Of a stretch of 64,000 bases of DNA, positions 35,701 to 50,700 are shown one piece after another. A model generated the notes under the pieces. That model saw only the letters and a program-made list of their open reading frames with translations. It searched no databases and was not told where the DNA came from. Location of the stretch: assembly GCA_036768485.1 (NCBI GenBank), contig JAVLUZ010000508.1, forward strand, positions 620,001-684,000. Reading direction: 5' to 3'. Both the position numbers and the translations under genes were made by a program. The first letter of the stretch is position 1, and each line of letters starts with the position of its first letter. The DNA is from Mermis nigrescens. Lineage: Eukaryota > Nematoda > Enoplea > Mermithida > Mermithidae.

Positions 35701-38700
35701 AGACGCGGATTTGAATATATTACTTAAATTCATTTGAATTAAAAAGTTTGCTGAGTAATAAGCGTACAGGGGCGGATGTAGGGGGTGTGGCCGTCCCCCA
35801 TTGGCCTAAAATCAGTGCGCAAAATTAGAGATTTGAGCGATTTTGATTTTCGGGTTAAAACGGCTAATCTTTCCACCCAAGTAGGGTTCCGCCCCTTAGG
35901 GGTACCGCCCCTTAAGAAAATCCTGGATCCGCCACTGAGCGTGCATTACGCGTATTTATTCTAGGGATGTCCAAGCCCGACCCCGGGCCTGCGCGAAGCT
36001 CGCCCGACCAGACCTAAAACGTTTGTAATCAATTGCAAAACTCTAATATTTTCTTTCAAAATCAATCTCGAAATTATGAGGAACCATAGAAATGGTATAT
36101 TTCGGAATACTGACGAATTCAAATGGCAAAATTTGATCGTTAAATAGTTTCTATAGCTCAAATGCGATTTGGTCCCCGCCAGCTTACAATTTAAATTAAG
36201 TGTATTTCGCTGCTGTCTTAAATTAGTTATTAATAATCTATTAATAGTTATCTTAATATTACTATTATTATATCATTGCCGTATGTATGATTTATTTATT
36301 AATTTTATACTTTATCTCGAAATAAATAGCCTAAATCGGATGATGAATAAATTTCCCTATCCCGTCGGATCTGATAAAAATCCGATGATGTAACTTTTAA
36401 CAGACGGAATGCGTAAAATAATTAAAGGAACGGCTTAAAAAGCAAGCGGGAATCGATTCAGCGATCGCGGTTCTTGGCGTCCTGGCCCAAAACCATATAT
36501 CAATATTGTTTCGTTATTCACAATTTTAAGGAATTTCTTGAAAATCAAGCTCGTCGACAATATTTATCGCATCAGCGCAATCTCGGCAAGAAAATATGTT
36601 TAAAATTTGTACAACTATGATTTTTATGGCTTATTACAGCTGGAAGACGCGACTAATTCGAATAGAAACTGTAGAATCGAGAGTGTTAATCCAAGAACCG
36701 CAACGTACTATATAATCAATAGATAATTTAACAATACTGAAAATTAATGTACTTTAAAAGTGAAAATTGGAACAAAATGATAATATCAAACATAAAAATA
36801 CACGCTTTGAATTGAAATGCTTATTCTTTGTTTGGCTTTTCAGCGAAAAAATTAATCTTTACCATAAATAAAATGAGCACTTAGCGTCACAAAAAAATTT
36901 GTATTTTTCTTAAAAACTGACTTTATTCATCAATTGAGAGCTTTGATCCTAAGAGATATGGGTATTCTATTGCGAACTTTTAAATTACCTCACAATTCTT
37001 TACCTCTCCGAAATCGGTCTCGAAGCTTTGAAAATCGGAAGACAGTTGCGCATTCATGATTTATCGCCAATAATTGTCATCATCGACATTTTCAAATCGT
37101 TTTTAACTCCTTATGCTTTTAATTTAAAGCCAGTATATGTACGATGAGAAACCTGAAATTAATTCCCTTTTTCGCAGTTATTCGATTATGTCGTAGGTGC
37201 TAACGTAAAAAAGTACCATAAATCATTTCAAGCATACGCTTATAGGGTCAGCGTACGTTAGTACGCATAGCGCCTTTGCTCCGGCCCCGGCTAGAAAGTC
37301 CGCCCCGGTTCATCCTTATTATTTTAATTTGGTGTTAATTCTAATTTTTAACTTTGATAGCGTCGAGTAAGGCGTTTGATCTGAAATAATAAACATAATT
37401 TTAAAGGAACGTTCGACAATGAAAAATATATCATTCCGTCGCCCGAAGAACGAGAGAGGCTCAAATTTCTCATTGCTCAGCACAACTACTTGCCATCCGA
37501 GCCAGGGCGGCTCTACGTAGCCGGTAAGAGCGGCGTCTGACGCTCGTTTTCTCTCGTAATGCGACCTTAGTAAAAATTTACGGATCTTTTCCAGAATTTC
37601 CCCCCACCGATTTTCGTAACTTTTTTCGGCATAAATCGTTTGGAATCGGTCGGATTCGAACCCGGGAGCTTCAGTTCTATAGTTGGGCGCTTTTACCATC
37701 TCGCCATCCGGTCGAAAACACAAATTATGCGAATTCCTTTATATGTGGTCTTTCAAGGTAGGTACCTATGTATTATTTTCAGATGTAACTACGTATTTAA
37801 TAAGTGCTTCATAAATAAGCAAAGTAAATCAAGGTGCCGGCATAAATAACGCTATATCCTTCAAAATTTTATCGAATCTGCATTCACCGGTTTTCTAGAA
37901 ATATTCTAGAAAAGATATTCTAGAAAATATTCTAGAATATCTTTTGAAATTTAAAAAAAAACTTACATTTAGTTTAAACTTACATTTAAAGTTTAAAATC
38001 AACTTGTAAATAAGTGTGTACACTATAGCTAATAATGAAATTTTTAAAAAGTTAGTAGTCATTGGGAAAAACGGTGGGGGATATTCTAGAAAAGATCCAA
38101 ATTTTACATCGCCTTTGCACATTCGCTAGGGAGGCGTGAGGAAAATCAGTCAGGACCATAGGTGGGCAGCACCGACATTCTGGGGGGAATAAATTTTCAA
38201 AAGTCAAAAAATGGTCTGAAAAGTGGTCATGTGATGAAAATCACAACCATTTTTCTTCGTTTCTCATCGAGCACTATACAATGGCATCAAAAAATCGCTA
38301 AAAAGGCAAAAAAAATTCAAAATTTGAATTCTGGGGGGGTATTTCAACTTCTGGGGGGTACATACCCCTTCCCAACCCCCACGCCCATGTGTGGTCAGGA
38401 CGCTTCAACTCGCAGATCGGCTGTGACGAGCCATCTGTTTAGTAGACAAAAATCTTGTTTATCAGCACTATTCTGCTCAATTTTGCTGGCGCAAAGAGTG
38501 TTAACGTCTACTGCGAACTCAACAATCTTCAAATTTCTATTCTGTTGCCTCATTTGTTTGAAAATCTTCGTACAGAGGTCTAATTGCGCTCGTGGAGACG
38601 CATAACGTTTTGCCAGGCCGCTCAGCTTAGTCAGACCCGTATCTTGGATTTGGCCAAGGGAGGGGGGTAGACTCAACGTAAATTGGACTATATCTTGGAA

Positions 38701-41700
38701 AGTTCTTTTGGATAGCTGACAAAAACCGCCTTTTTGACTGATTTCATGACACAGAGATGCAATTTTACCATGTTTCTGTGCATTATCTTGCCTGTCAAAT
38801 TTCTTGGTCCAAGGGGGGGAGGAGCGGCCTCGATTACCGGAAAATTGCTCGCCAACATTTGCTCAACAATAATTCTCCCCTAAAATTGCTCACCTAAGTA
38901 GCAAATGCTCGTTCCTGTCAATGGCTCGCCGAATAATTGCTCCTCACAACATTGCTCCCCTGCAATTGCTCGCCAATTACTTGTCTAGCGTAACTCATTT
39001 ACAAGAATTAACACGCTTACTTTTCGTCAAGCGTTATTCTATTTGTCTAAAATAATGCGCGTTACAGGGAGATTGGGCGCTGCCTTCCCCAGCCATAGTC
39101 AGCCGTCCCGCAATCTCGCCCCAACACGAATGGCGAAAAATTGCATCTTTAGGCCATATGATTTTTCTTACATTTTTGGAGCAAAAATCGAAGGCCATTT
39201 ACCCTTAAACGTAAATGGTCAGCTGCGTATAGATGATCTGAGGGGGTGGGATTCGTAGATAAGGTGTTTTTCTAAGCGTTTTTAGCTATCAATTTGCTCG
39301 AAAGAGTCAAAGTTTTGCCATATGCTCACGTTTTGACTATATTTTTTCAATTTTTTCGGCTTTTTTGTTTCTTTTTCAAAATTTTTTAAAATGTTTTTAT
39401 GCTCTAGAAAGGTGGAGCATTATCAGAAACGCCAAAAACGACGTTTTTGATTCGTACCTATCATTTTTGGGCCCAAAAAGGGACTTTAAATTTTCAACCT
39501 CCACAGAACTCCCGCGCTACGCGTGTCTGGTCGTCCATATCCACCACCCTATACTTAGGGCTATTAAACTTATGAACCGCTAAGTGCAATAAGATTGAAT
39601 GCGGATAATCGGATCATAAATGTAATGGCTCAAAAATATGGGTTCGAAACAGGCGACCATTAAAAGCGAAGGTTAAATAGCCTTCAAGTTTTGCTGAAAA
39701 ACGTAACAAAAGCCATCTACAAATGGGCCAAAAATGCAATTTGTCGCCTAAATGTTGCGGCGGGGCGAGATCGGGAGGCTGACTCTGGCTGGGGAATCCA
39801 TCACTCAATGTTCCCCGCAACGCTTATGATTTAGACTGATAGAATAACTTTTGATAAAAAGCAAGCGTAACTAAAGCGAAGTTTGACAAGTAATTGGCGA
39901 ACAATCGCTGGACGAGCACTTGCCGCGCAAGTAATTGTTAGGCGAGCGATCGTTCGACGAGCAATTATCCGGCGTTTGCTAGGTGAGCCATTGTTCGGCG
40001 AACAATTGTTGGGCGAGCAATTGTTGTCGAACGATTGCTGGGGAGCAAATTTTCGGACACGACCGGCCGCCCCTCCCCTCGTAGCATAAAATTTATTAAT
40101 CGTTTTGTGTATAGTGAAATGAAATTGGCTTCTAAGTAAATTCGAGGTAATTTCTTCCGCTTCCGCATTTTATTCAATTTGCATCAAAAGAAGACCCTTT
40201 TAGCAAAATTCCCGATTCAAGCTTTACAGTGAATAAAACCATAAGTTGATTCGCGTAAGTTCAATTTTGAGGCAAACTAATTTACGTTGCTTGTTTTTGT
40301 TCAGCCAACTCGTTTGATTTAAACTTGAGGCAGCCGGCGGTCATACCGGACGACGGCGACGCATCAGCGTACGACATTTTTACAATTCTTTGAAAGTAGA
40401 CAACGTTCTCCGCGAACACTCTTATTTACTTTATTAATTAGCGAAAGAGACTATTCTAGTTAAGAAACCTCGCACGTGGGCATACATACGCGATCTTGCG
40501 CCCGCGAAACTAGTTTCTCAACCCAGAATCCGCGATTTTCTGAAAAAAAATCGCGAAAAGCGTCCTTGTTTAAGCATTTTAAAGATCTTTTAGTTGAAAA
40601 AGTATCAAATTCTTCGGTCCTTTGCGCGAGACGGCCATTTCTTACTATGTTTTGTTAAGGTTTATTTTATTCAATTTTCCTCGAAAATGGTTTATGCTTT
40701 TATAGTCTAGGAAGAAAAACCACTATCAGAAGCACGCGCGTATTTGGGGGATGAGGTATTCTCAATATAAAGTCCGTCGTAGGCCCATTCTTCCGAATTC
40801 CGAGATTTTTAACCCCTCCCAGATTTTTGGCAAAAGTTTGCGATTTTAGTCGTTTTTTGCTAATTTCGCCTAAAAATGGGCGTCTACCTCCTTCCAAAAT
40901 TTTGTAAGCTTACGCGTAGGGTCGGGAACGCCAAAAATGAGTTTTTGACGCGAAAAAGACATTTAAGCAAATTTTTTTGTTCCAATTCATCGTGAATTCT
41001 TATTCGGCGCGCGTACGCGCGTGGTCGCAATTTCCGAATCAATTTAGTCGCAAAAGCGTTCTAAACTATAACAACCCGACAATATAGCATCGCGGGGCTT
41101 GCAGAATTTCACTTCGCGAAGTCTCGTTTTCCGTAGGCTCGACTGGCGGAGTAAGCGCTCCCGAACGAAGCTACATAGTTCTTTAAGAGTTGATAGTTGC
41201 CGCAAATTTCGAGAAATAGACTACGGTATTCACCCGTTGATTTAATGTCATATACTTTCTTGAACCTTTCCCGTAATCCTTCTTAATAGCCAATTTGTTT
41301 GTTTTTACAATAGTCTTTTTCAAATCACTTACATATTATGGACATTGTAGGTGTTTCGAGAATTGTCCAACGTGCTCGTCGGACGAAGTGCATTCGTTGA
41401 TGCTAAAGGACCAGTATCCCAGAGGTAAGCCTCTCGCGGTGGGTATACTCAGGCGCGTAGCTGTGGGGGGACTGTAGGGTCCGGACCCCCTCTCAAATTA
41501 GAAAAAAAACCGGAAAAATAGGACTTTTTACACGTTATTTTGTGCTATTTTTGGCTTAGACCCCTCAAAATTGGGTAGGTGCTCTAAAATAAAAGGGCCA
41601 GCTACGCGCCTGGGTATACTATTATAATTTTTCGCATCGAAAATTTAACTCGCCGCTAACGTTTGGAAAAGTTACTATTCGACGATGGATTAAATACATA

Positions 41701-44700
41701 ATCTTCTCGCAGAACCGTAAAATTTATTTAAATCAGTTTTTAGTGCCGCAAAATTCGTCACTTACGTAGCTACGCAATTTACTGTAGTTTTCAGGCGCAG
41801 ATTTAGAGGAGGCGGGGCAGCCGTCCCCTTTCATCAAAATAGTTGAGCGCAATAGAGCATAATGCGTATCATAAATGCACACGGTCAAAAGCTCTGGGTG
41901 GGGGATAAACCGAGTTTCCTGGCGGCGGGGGGGGGTAAATAGTTAATTTTTATGGCTAATTAGGGCCCTAAAATGATGGGTTTATGTTTATTTTATTATA
42001 CGTTTTTGTCGTTCCTTACGCCCCCCTCCTCCCCGCGACGCAACCCGTAAAAATGCTTTAGATCGTGGTATTTTCTCTTCTTTAATATTCGTGATTAAGT
42101 TTGCATGGAGAGGAATGATAATAAGAACGATGGAATGACTTAGACTATCAAATATGAATAGAATAATTGACAAAAAGTGTCTGAATGAATGAATGGACGG
42201 AGTACTACACTGCTGAGCATGGTTTAGCGCTTCTTCATAATTCCATCAATAGATTTTGCTCCGCAAATGGCCTTATGGGTATGCCTTTCAAAAGTTATGG
42301 TAGGGAGGATACCCCCATACCCCCAGTGTTTACGCGTTGTGCGTATTTTTAGATGATTTTAACCATGTTTTATCACAATTTATCAAATATTTCCGGGATG
42401 GTACTCACTCATCAAAGACATTTACCGACTTTCTTGTTGCTGTGTGTAAAACTTTTTTTACGTCAGAAGAGTAGTTTATATACATAACGAGGTGTTCTTA
42501 GTTCCTACAATGATTTCTCGAGTATTTTTATGCGCCATGCGCTCACTTTTGCATTTTTTTCGTTAAAAATTTCGAAAATTTCTACTTTTCATAGATCACA
42601 AATGGTTCCGCCTATCGTAAGACTGCGAAAAACTCATACTTCAAGCATAATAGACATTTTTTGACATTATTTTGAGAATTTGGGATTCCGCCCCCTCCCT
42701 GTCAGAAAATCCTGGATCCCGCCGCTGGTACCAGTTTTGCGGTTATTTTTTGAAAAAATTTTTTAATTTAAATTTTCTTGCTAAATCGTCAGTGCGCTTC
42801 AAATAAATCTCACTGGAATAAAAATTGGCTGTTGTGCAGCTGGTCGCGCATACAGGATTAGACCCGAAAAATGGACATCGTTTGTTAACAATTTGTATTA
42901 ATCATTCACGATTTTTTTCGCTAATAGTAGCGATGATCGGGACAACCGTTGTACAAAGGCAGTGGCGGATCCAGGATTTTCCTGAAGAGGGGGGGCGGAA
43001 CCCTGACTTGGGCGGAAAAATTAGCCATTTTAACTCGAAAATCGCTAAAAATCGCTCAAAAATCCTTAATTTTGCGCACTATTTTGGGCCGATGGGGGGG
43101 CGGCCGCCCTCCCGCCCCCTCCCCTAAATCCGCCGCTGTACAAAGGCGGAGCTGAATTTTTATAAAAGGCTGTCGATCGATACCTCAAATTCTTCTCAAA
43201 TAGTCGAAATCACGTACGTACCTGGGTTCAAAAATTCAATATTCGTATGCGAAATCGCCCCGTTTTTTGTATACTTTCTTTCATTCAGATTAGTTGTACG
43301 TCGTTTTATACTTTCGTAAGAATCGGGTACATCTTTTTTCGAATGAAATCTTCAGATTTTATACAATTCTATGCGGAACGGTATGCTGCGAAAATTAGTC
43401 TAACTGGCGAAAATCTGGATCGAAATAGCTGCCATATTTTCTGCATTTGTGTTTTTAGGATGGTACGTAACAAATATAGACAGCGTTACAATGCATACGC
43501 GGGCGTACAACAGCGAAGTGTAATTTGAACCAAACGTTGTAGCTATTCTTAAACTGCGTGTTTATACAATTTTGCAGCGATACAAATTATGCAAATGTGT
43601 GTAAATAAGACATCAATTACTAAGCCGATTAGTCCGCTCAAACGCATAGACATTTAAATTAAGATCCGGCCGGATGTTTGTTTGCCGATTTGATATATAG
43701 GAATAATTATGTACGTACATAGTTTCCCTCTAATGCAGAGGCGCAGCCAGGATTTTGGTTCTGGGGGCATACGCAAAATTTTTTAACGACTACTTTTGCA
43801 TGGAATGCCAGTAACTTTATGTACAGCGAAACGGAGTTTTTCGACCTTTAATGTGTAGCCTAGCTAATTTATGGGTTTCTGGTGATCAAAAATACAAAAG
43901 TGTAAAACGGCGCGAAGCGTCGAAAATTTTTGATGTTTTTACCATTTTCATGTTGAATTTACGGCCTATTTATTGACAAACAGTACTGCAAACATAAGTG
44001 GTGCAAAGTAGAGCTGTGCCGGGGCCGCCTTTTTTGCCGGGGCCGGGGCCGGGGCCTAGGCCCCGGTGCCGGGGCCGGGGCCTGGCCGGGGCCAATAATA
44101 GCGTGCTTTACCATACTCATAGTACGACCCTGCCCTACCCCTTATATGTAATGTACCTATGCATATATTCTTGCTTGTAGATATGCACGTCAAGCGTTAA
44201 TATTTGCTCGGATTACAAGATATAACAGAACATGGGCATCGGGGGATCCAGACCCCCAGAATTCTCATTCTCCCCCCCCCAAAAAAAAATCCGCTAGACC
44301 CCCTAAGAATTGATTTTCAGAATTTTTTGTTTTTCTGCGGTTTTTTGATGCTAATGGATAGCTCATTGAGAGACGCGAGAAAACGGTGTTTTTTTCGCTC
44401 TACCATATATTATCAGGCACTTTTTGACTTTGAAAAATGTTGGACCCCCTAGAATTTTTGAGCTGCCCATGTATGGATTCAACTCCTCTGACTTGGATGC
44501 GTTTTTCAATGTGCTTTACTTTGCACTTTTTTAGGCTTATTATTCTATTTGTTCTGATAGACGTAGCTGTCTGCTACCAAGCAAGCTGGAATTGCTCGTC
44601 TATATGAATTGCAATTTAAAATATGTCAATTTTGATTATTAACTAGAAATTTGCACCAATCTGACATAGTGAAATAAAGATTTGAATTAGCAAGATCTGT

Positions 44701-47700
44701 GGTTTGCTTGAAATTGAGTTTGAAGGTAAATCTGCCCAAAACATCAATTTTCTACATTATAATCAACTCTAACATTGGCCCCGGCACAGCTCTAGTGCAA
44801 AGCATACATGATCTTGGGGGTTTCACCACCCCCGCAGAATCATTTTTCACCCCCCCCCCGCAAACAATTTTTCACTCCCCCAGAATTGGCGATTTTTCAA
44901 AAGTTTCCTAAACTTACCTGAAAATTGGTAGAAAACGTGTCTTTTTAAGGGTTTTTGGCTATCTTTTTGCTCAAAATCGCCATGTTTTCGGCGCTTCGCG
45001 CCATATATTCATGTTTTAAGCGATATATTGGTCAATTGATTCGACTTTTTTCGAAATTTTTTCCATGATTTTATGCTCTAGAAGGATAGAGTATCGTCAG
45101 AAACGCCAAAAAACGATGTTTTTTAACGCGTACCGGCCATTTTTGGGCCCAAACAAGGCACTTTAGGTTTTCACCCCCCAGAATTCCCATACTGTGCATG
45201 TATGGTGCAAAGCACCAAGAAATATAGTAATTCCGTGCCGCCTTTAATATTATGTATCTCTGTGAATACTATTAGTCTAATGAAGAAGAAAATAATCAAA
45301 TTTGTACGAAACAACTTTGTCAATTTAAGCTTACAAGAAAACTGCTAATTACTACTTAGTATGAAGATATTTCGACTTATTCAGGCTTAAAAACGCAATG
45401 CTGGAGCTTTATAAAAAGAAAGAAGAAAAACCGGCGGCGCTATGCGCCGGAATATTTCGATTGCTGTATAAACTCAATTCATACTTCTTAAGTCATGCAG
45501 AACACAAATTGAGTCCGGAAATGCCGGAACTTTTTAGAAATTCCTAACCCTTTTACCCTTTTTGTCCTAAAAATCTCGTTGTACGTGTACAACGAGCTTT
45601 TATGGTTGGGGGTCTAGAGCATAGGTGGGTGGCTCTAAAGTTCTGGGGGGTGCAACTATTTTTTCAAAAGTCAAAAAATGGCCCTACAAATGGTAGTGCG
45701 GCGAAAAAATACCATTTTCAACGTTTCTCATCGAGCGCTATCCATTGGCATCAAAAAATTGCTAAAAAACCCAAAAAAAATTTTCAAAAATTGAATTCTG
45801 GGGGGGGTATTTTGATTCCTGGGGGATGTATTTTGGTTTCTCGGGGGAGGGGTGCATACCTTCCGAACCCCCCCCCCCTCCCACGCTCAGGTATGGTCTA
45901 GCGTGGCGCGCTCAAGCGCCCCCCCCAGTGGGGTCCGGGGCAAAGCCCCAGAAAATTTTGTAAAAAAACGCTTTTTGTTAAATAGTAAGGTTAACAATAA
46001 ATTATAATGACACGGCGCAAAGCTGCGGAAGTGTTGACGTTTTTGCGGTTTTGAACTCAAATTTTCGGACACAATTATTGCACCAGAAAAATCAACAAAC
46101 GAAAAATTCCGGGGGGGGGGCAATGTCAGGAATGCCCCCTGGCTATGCCCTTGCTCTAATGTGTGTGTGTGTGTGTGTACGTGTGTGTGTGTGTGTGTGT
46201 GTATTTTTTATCAGAGAAAATCGTTCGCGCCATGAACAGAAGAAGCGCTTAACAATAAAGCATAGAGGGGTTAGTATAAAAATTAATAAACATTATGAAT
46301 TATGAACGAAATATACAGAAATACATAAAAACACTATAAGGGTTAGCATACAGATATAATAATCACTAAATAGCATTTTTTAGAAATTTCGTCGAGTAAT
46401 AAATCTTTTATTTCAGCTATGATATAACAATGAATACGTTTCCACAAATGAAAATAATTCATTATTATTGTAATAAAATATCTCCAAATATCAACTAATT
46501 TATCATTTTATTCTAAATCATTTCTTGTCACGGAAATACAAGTATGCGCGCATTGTACAAGGATATTTAAACAGTTTTCTAATTGATTATTTGCTACGAT
46601 GTACCTAAAAACTTTATTTTTAGCACTAAATTGCAAATTATTTCGCATAAAAACACTAGAAAATTTTTGTCAAATTATTTAAAGTCGTTCGCAATTTAAT
46701 AAAGCATGAATGTTTGTGTCAATATCGTTCCTCTTTATAAATAAACAATATTTACAAGATGATGTAATATTCCTCCATCGACTTGATCGGTCCCGAGCTC
46801 GTATAGCATTATTTATAAAACGATAATGTATATGTTTAACATATTCTCTAATCTCTTTCGAGAAATTTAGCCTAATATAAAAAGCAAAATTAATTTCTTT
46901 TCTTGAAAAATTTTTCATTCGATTGAAAGCTTTGTAATTGCTAAATCCAAAGATTTTATAATAATATTTGAATAAAGAAATTTCGTTAAAATTCCTCTTT
47001 GAAAATGTGTGTGTGTGTGTTTCCTTTGTATGTAAGAATGTCTGCGGATTACAAGACGAGCAGTAACCAAAGCGATCGATCAATCAGTCGTTTATCAGGC
47101 TTTGGTTTGGCTGCTAGCGAATTTATCAAGTCAAGGACAATATGCAGATATAGGCTCATAGATTTAAGAATTTCTGCTAAAAAATCTGGTCTTACCAAAC
47201 CAACTCTGTCAGTCTCACGGAGGCGGCCGCTCCTACTTACGGTCAATTGTGCTCTGCTATGCCTATTCAACGTAACGCAAATCCACTGCATTGAGATTAG
47301 GGACATTTTTCCGGTTGCGCGACAAACTTCGGTTTTACGCTTTAAACAATCGCATAAGTAGATATACTATAATCCGTTTCACGAAGCATTGTGCATGAAA
47401 ATTAATTTTCAGCGCTCTAACGAGCAGCTACAAACAGGCCCAGGGGCGGATTTAGGGGAGCGGCCGCCCCCCCCCCCCCCCCCATTGGCCCAGAATAGTG
47501 CGCAAAATTAAGCATTTTTGAGCGATTTTTAGCGATTTTCGGTTTAAAACGGCTAATTTTTCGCCCAAATCAGGGTTCCGCCCCCTTAGGGGTACCGCCC
47601 CCTTAGATAAATCCTAGATCTGCCACTGAACAGGCCCGTATCCAGGATTTTATTTCGAGGGGCCGAAAATTTTGAGGTCAAATATCTTGAGAACCATTAG

Positions 47701-50700
47701 GAGATGGGCAAAAATAAAGGCATTTTTTAGCATATATCATTGAGCTGTAAGCAATGGGACCCTTGTGTGTTTCAAAAATGATTTTTCATTTCCGGAGGAG
47801 GTTGGGGCCCCCCGCTCCCCTGAATACGGCCCTGGATACAAAAGTGGTGTTTAGACAACCTATCGTTATACAATTTTGCGTAATAAAATTTCATATAATT
47901 ATCAATTGCTATGCGCAATATGGTGATTGTTGCTCCGGGTCGAAGTGCTTTTGTAATCTATTTACATTGACTCGGAAATTGCGATCCATGCGCAAAATTT
48001 CGTGAAGCAGACTCGTCTTTTCACTCTTGAATCGAATTTGGGGTCGTGCCGGCTTGAAAAAATTTATACGAGTATACGAATCAATTTTAAACATAGCAGT
48101 GAGGTCCGTGATACCTTGTCCATCATTATCATGAAACTAGAAAATTTTACATTTGTCAGAATGATTTTAAGCAGAGTTATGAATGGATGCACTTGGAGTC
48201 GGAATTGTATCGTAAACTGAAATTTTAGATTAAACTGCTCGCTTTTCTCAATTCACGCACTGTCTATGAAAATCGACGACTTGATATTCTTTTTCAATTT
48301 TTCATTAAACCCGCTTTTGAGTCATTCCAGCCGTTAATTTGTTGTTTTAGTTTTCGTTTGTTTTATATTTTGCATTATTCTTGAATTTTAGCCATCGTGA
48401 TCCGTTATCGTTACTCCGTAATCGGACGAGAGTCCTCCCTCAGTCTTTGCATATTCTGCGTACGCATTAATTCGACCTTTCCATTTTTTGACATCATTTT
48501 CGTTTGTCCCGTCGAAGTGAGTTTTTAAGTCGTTCTCGGCGACTCCGTACGATTTTCGCCTACATCCCGTTGCGTCGATCGATATTAATTCTCCGGAAAC
48601 GCTTGAAATAAATATTTAATTTAAATTAACGTTTGTTTGAGTAAGCTTTAGTCAGTTTGTACCGATAAAGTTTATTCTCGCTATTTTCGTATAGACATGG
48701 GTTGGTATTTGTTCAAGCATAATAAAAGTCCAAAAAGATTGACATTCGAGAAGACGGCCGGTTCGAAACTGCTCGCAAAGTCTTATTCTAAACGAGAGAC
48801 GCTCAAATACGTCATGTGGACGTGGTGGTAAGCGTCGCAGTATGATAGAAAATTTACTAGTTAATAGAAAATAAATAATATCGCAATTAGAGTCGAATTA
48901 TTTATATACATTAATCATTTTTCATATAATGCGAAAAACTATCATAATGCGCGGGCTTGAAGGAAAGCGAATGCGTCATTCGCGCCTTGAATTTTTCTCG
49001 GTTTGATGGTTCTTTAGCTTTTAACGCGCCTATGTATTTTATGGCATTGAAATCGTAGGAAAAAGCATAACCGGCGTGTAGCGGAAACGGATGAGGAACT
49101 CCATTCTCCCCAAAATATTGAAAGTACGGGTATTTTTTACGAGGTCCTCTAAAGGAAAAGTTAGAAAAGCGCATTTGGCATAAAATTCTAATGAACCGCT
49201 AAGTAATCTAATCGCGTACGTGATAATTAAAATACGCCGTTTCAGGAATATTTTCCTATTCCTCGGCGCTCCAACTCTGCTCATTTCGGTGGTCATCTGG
49301 TATTTGCTCAAGCGCCTACAACTTTATGACATTTCGACTATATCTACGGTGAGCGAAGAGATAAGACCGCGCTTTGCGTGAATGAGCGCGCGATGATTTT
49401 ATTTTTTGTTCGCAGACGACTCCGGCGATGGTCACTAACGCCGTATCTCAAGTATCAGAATCGGATCTCGGCGCAACCTACGAGTCGTGGTAAAACTAAT
49501 AATAAAACTTAAAACATCTTCCGCGCAACAATTATTCGAAAAACTAAGTAGACGAATAATGTGGCCATAGGCGTAGCCAGGGGAGGGGCACTGGGGGCAC
49601 ATGCCCCCTCCGACATTTTTCAGAAATATTGTTGATTTTTCTGTTGCAATAGTGTGTGTCCAGAAAACTGAGTTCAAAAAGGCAAAAACGTCAAAATTTT
49701 CCGGCGCTTCGCGCCGATACATTATTATTTATTGCTGTATAGATCCAATGAATTTAAAAGCTTGAATCAGCTAAGATAATCCAGCACTCCACATCGCTTT
49801 AGTAATTTAATGCACTATTTGTTCGTTGAAGGAAACCGCGCATGCTTGTTGAGCGTAACAGTAAAAGTGCGAAAATGATTGTGTACCAGTTTGTATATTC
49901 TCCGTTTTGTTCGTCTTTTGTATACCAGTTTGTCTATTTTTTGCTTCGTTCGTCTTTCTTTACAAAGACACAAAATCCTATTTTAAATGAAAGGAAAGAC
50001 CAAATTTTCTGACGGTTCTGCGCATTTCCTGTTTTCTGAACTGCATCTTGTTAATAAGACGGCAACAAATGGGTCTGAAAACGGTAAGAGCAAAACTTTC
50101 ATTGATACATTTTTCTATATCATATTGGCAGCGACCCGTTGCTGCGCGATGTAATAAGCAGACGTCGAAATAGCATTTCAGCTCAGTGACCGATTTTGCG
50201 AAAATTTTAAGGTAACTATGTAACATTAAAATGCTTTCTTTTACAAAATTGTCCGAAAACTCTGTCCCGGAACCCGCTGAGAACGCTTGAACGCGCCACC
50301 GCAGACCCATTCGCAGCCGTAAAATCTCGTTTTACATGTGCAACGAGATCTTAGGGAGGACAAGCCAGGTAAATGGGTTAGGAATTTCTCAAAATTTCCG
50401 GCGCTTTGTCTGTTTCGTATGATTTAAGCGGTATAGATTGAATTTAGAGTGCAAAAACGTTAAAATTTTCCGGCGCATTGCGCCGCCAGTTATCGTCCTT
50501 TCTTTTTGTAAAGCTCCAGCATTGCGTTTAAAAGCCTGAATCACTCAAAATATCTTCAGACTATGTTAGTAATTCACAGTTTTTTTGTAAGAAGCTTGAA
50601 CTGTCAAAATTGTTTCAGTACAAATTTGATAATTTTCTGCTCTGTCAGACTGTTAGTATTCACAGAGCTACAAAATGATAAGAGCGGTTAAAAATGACTT

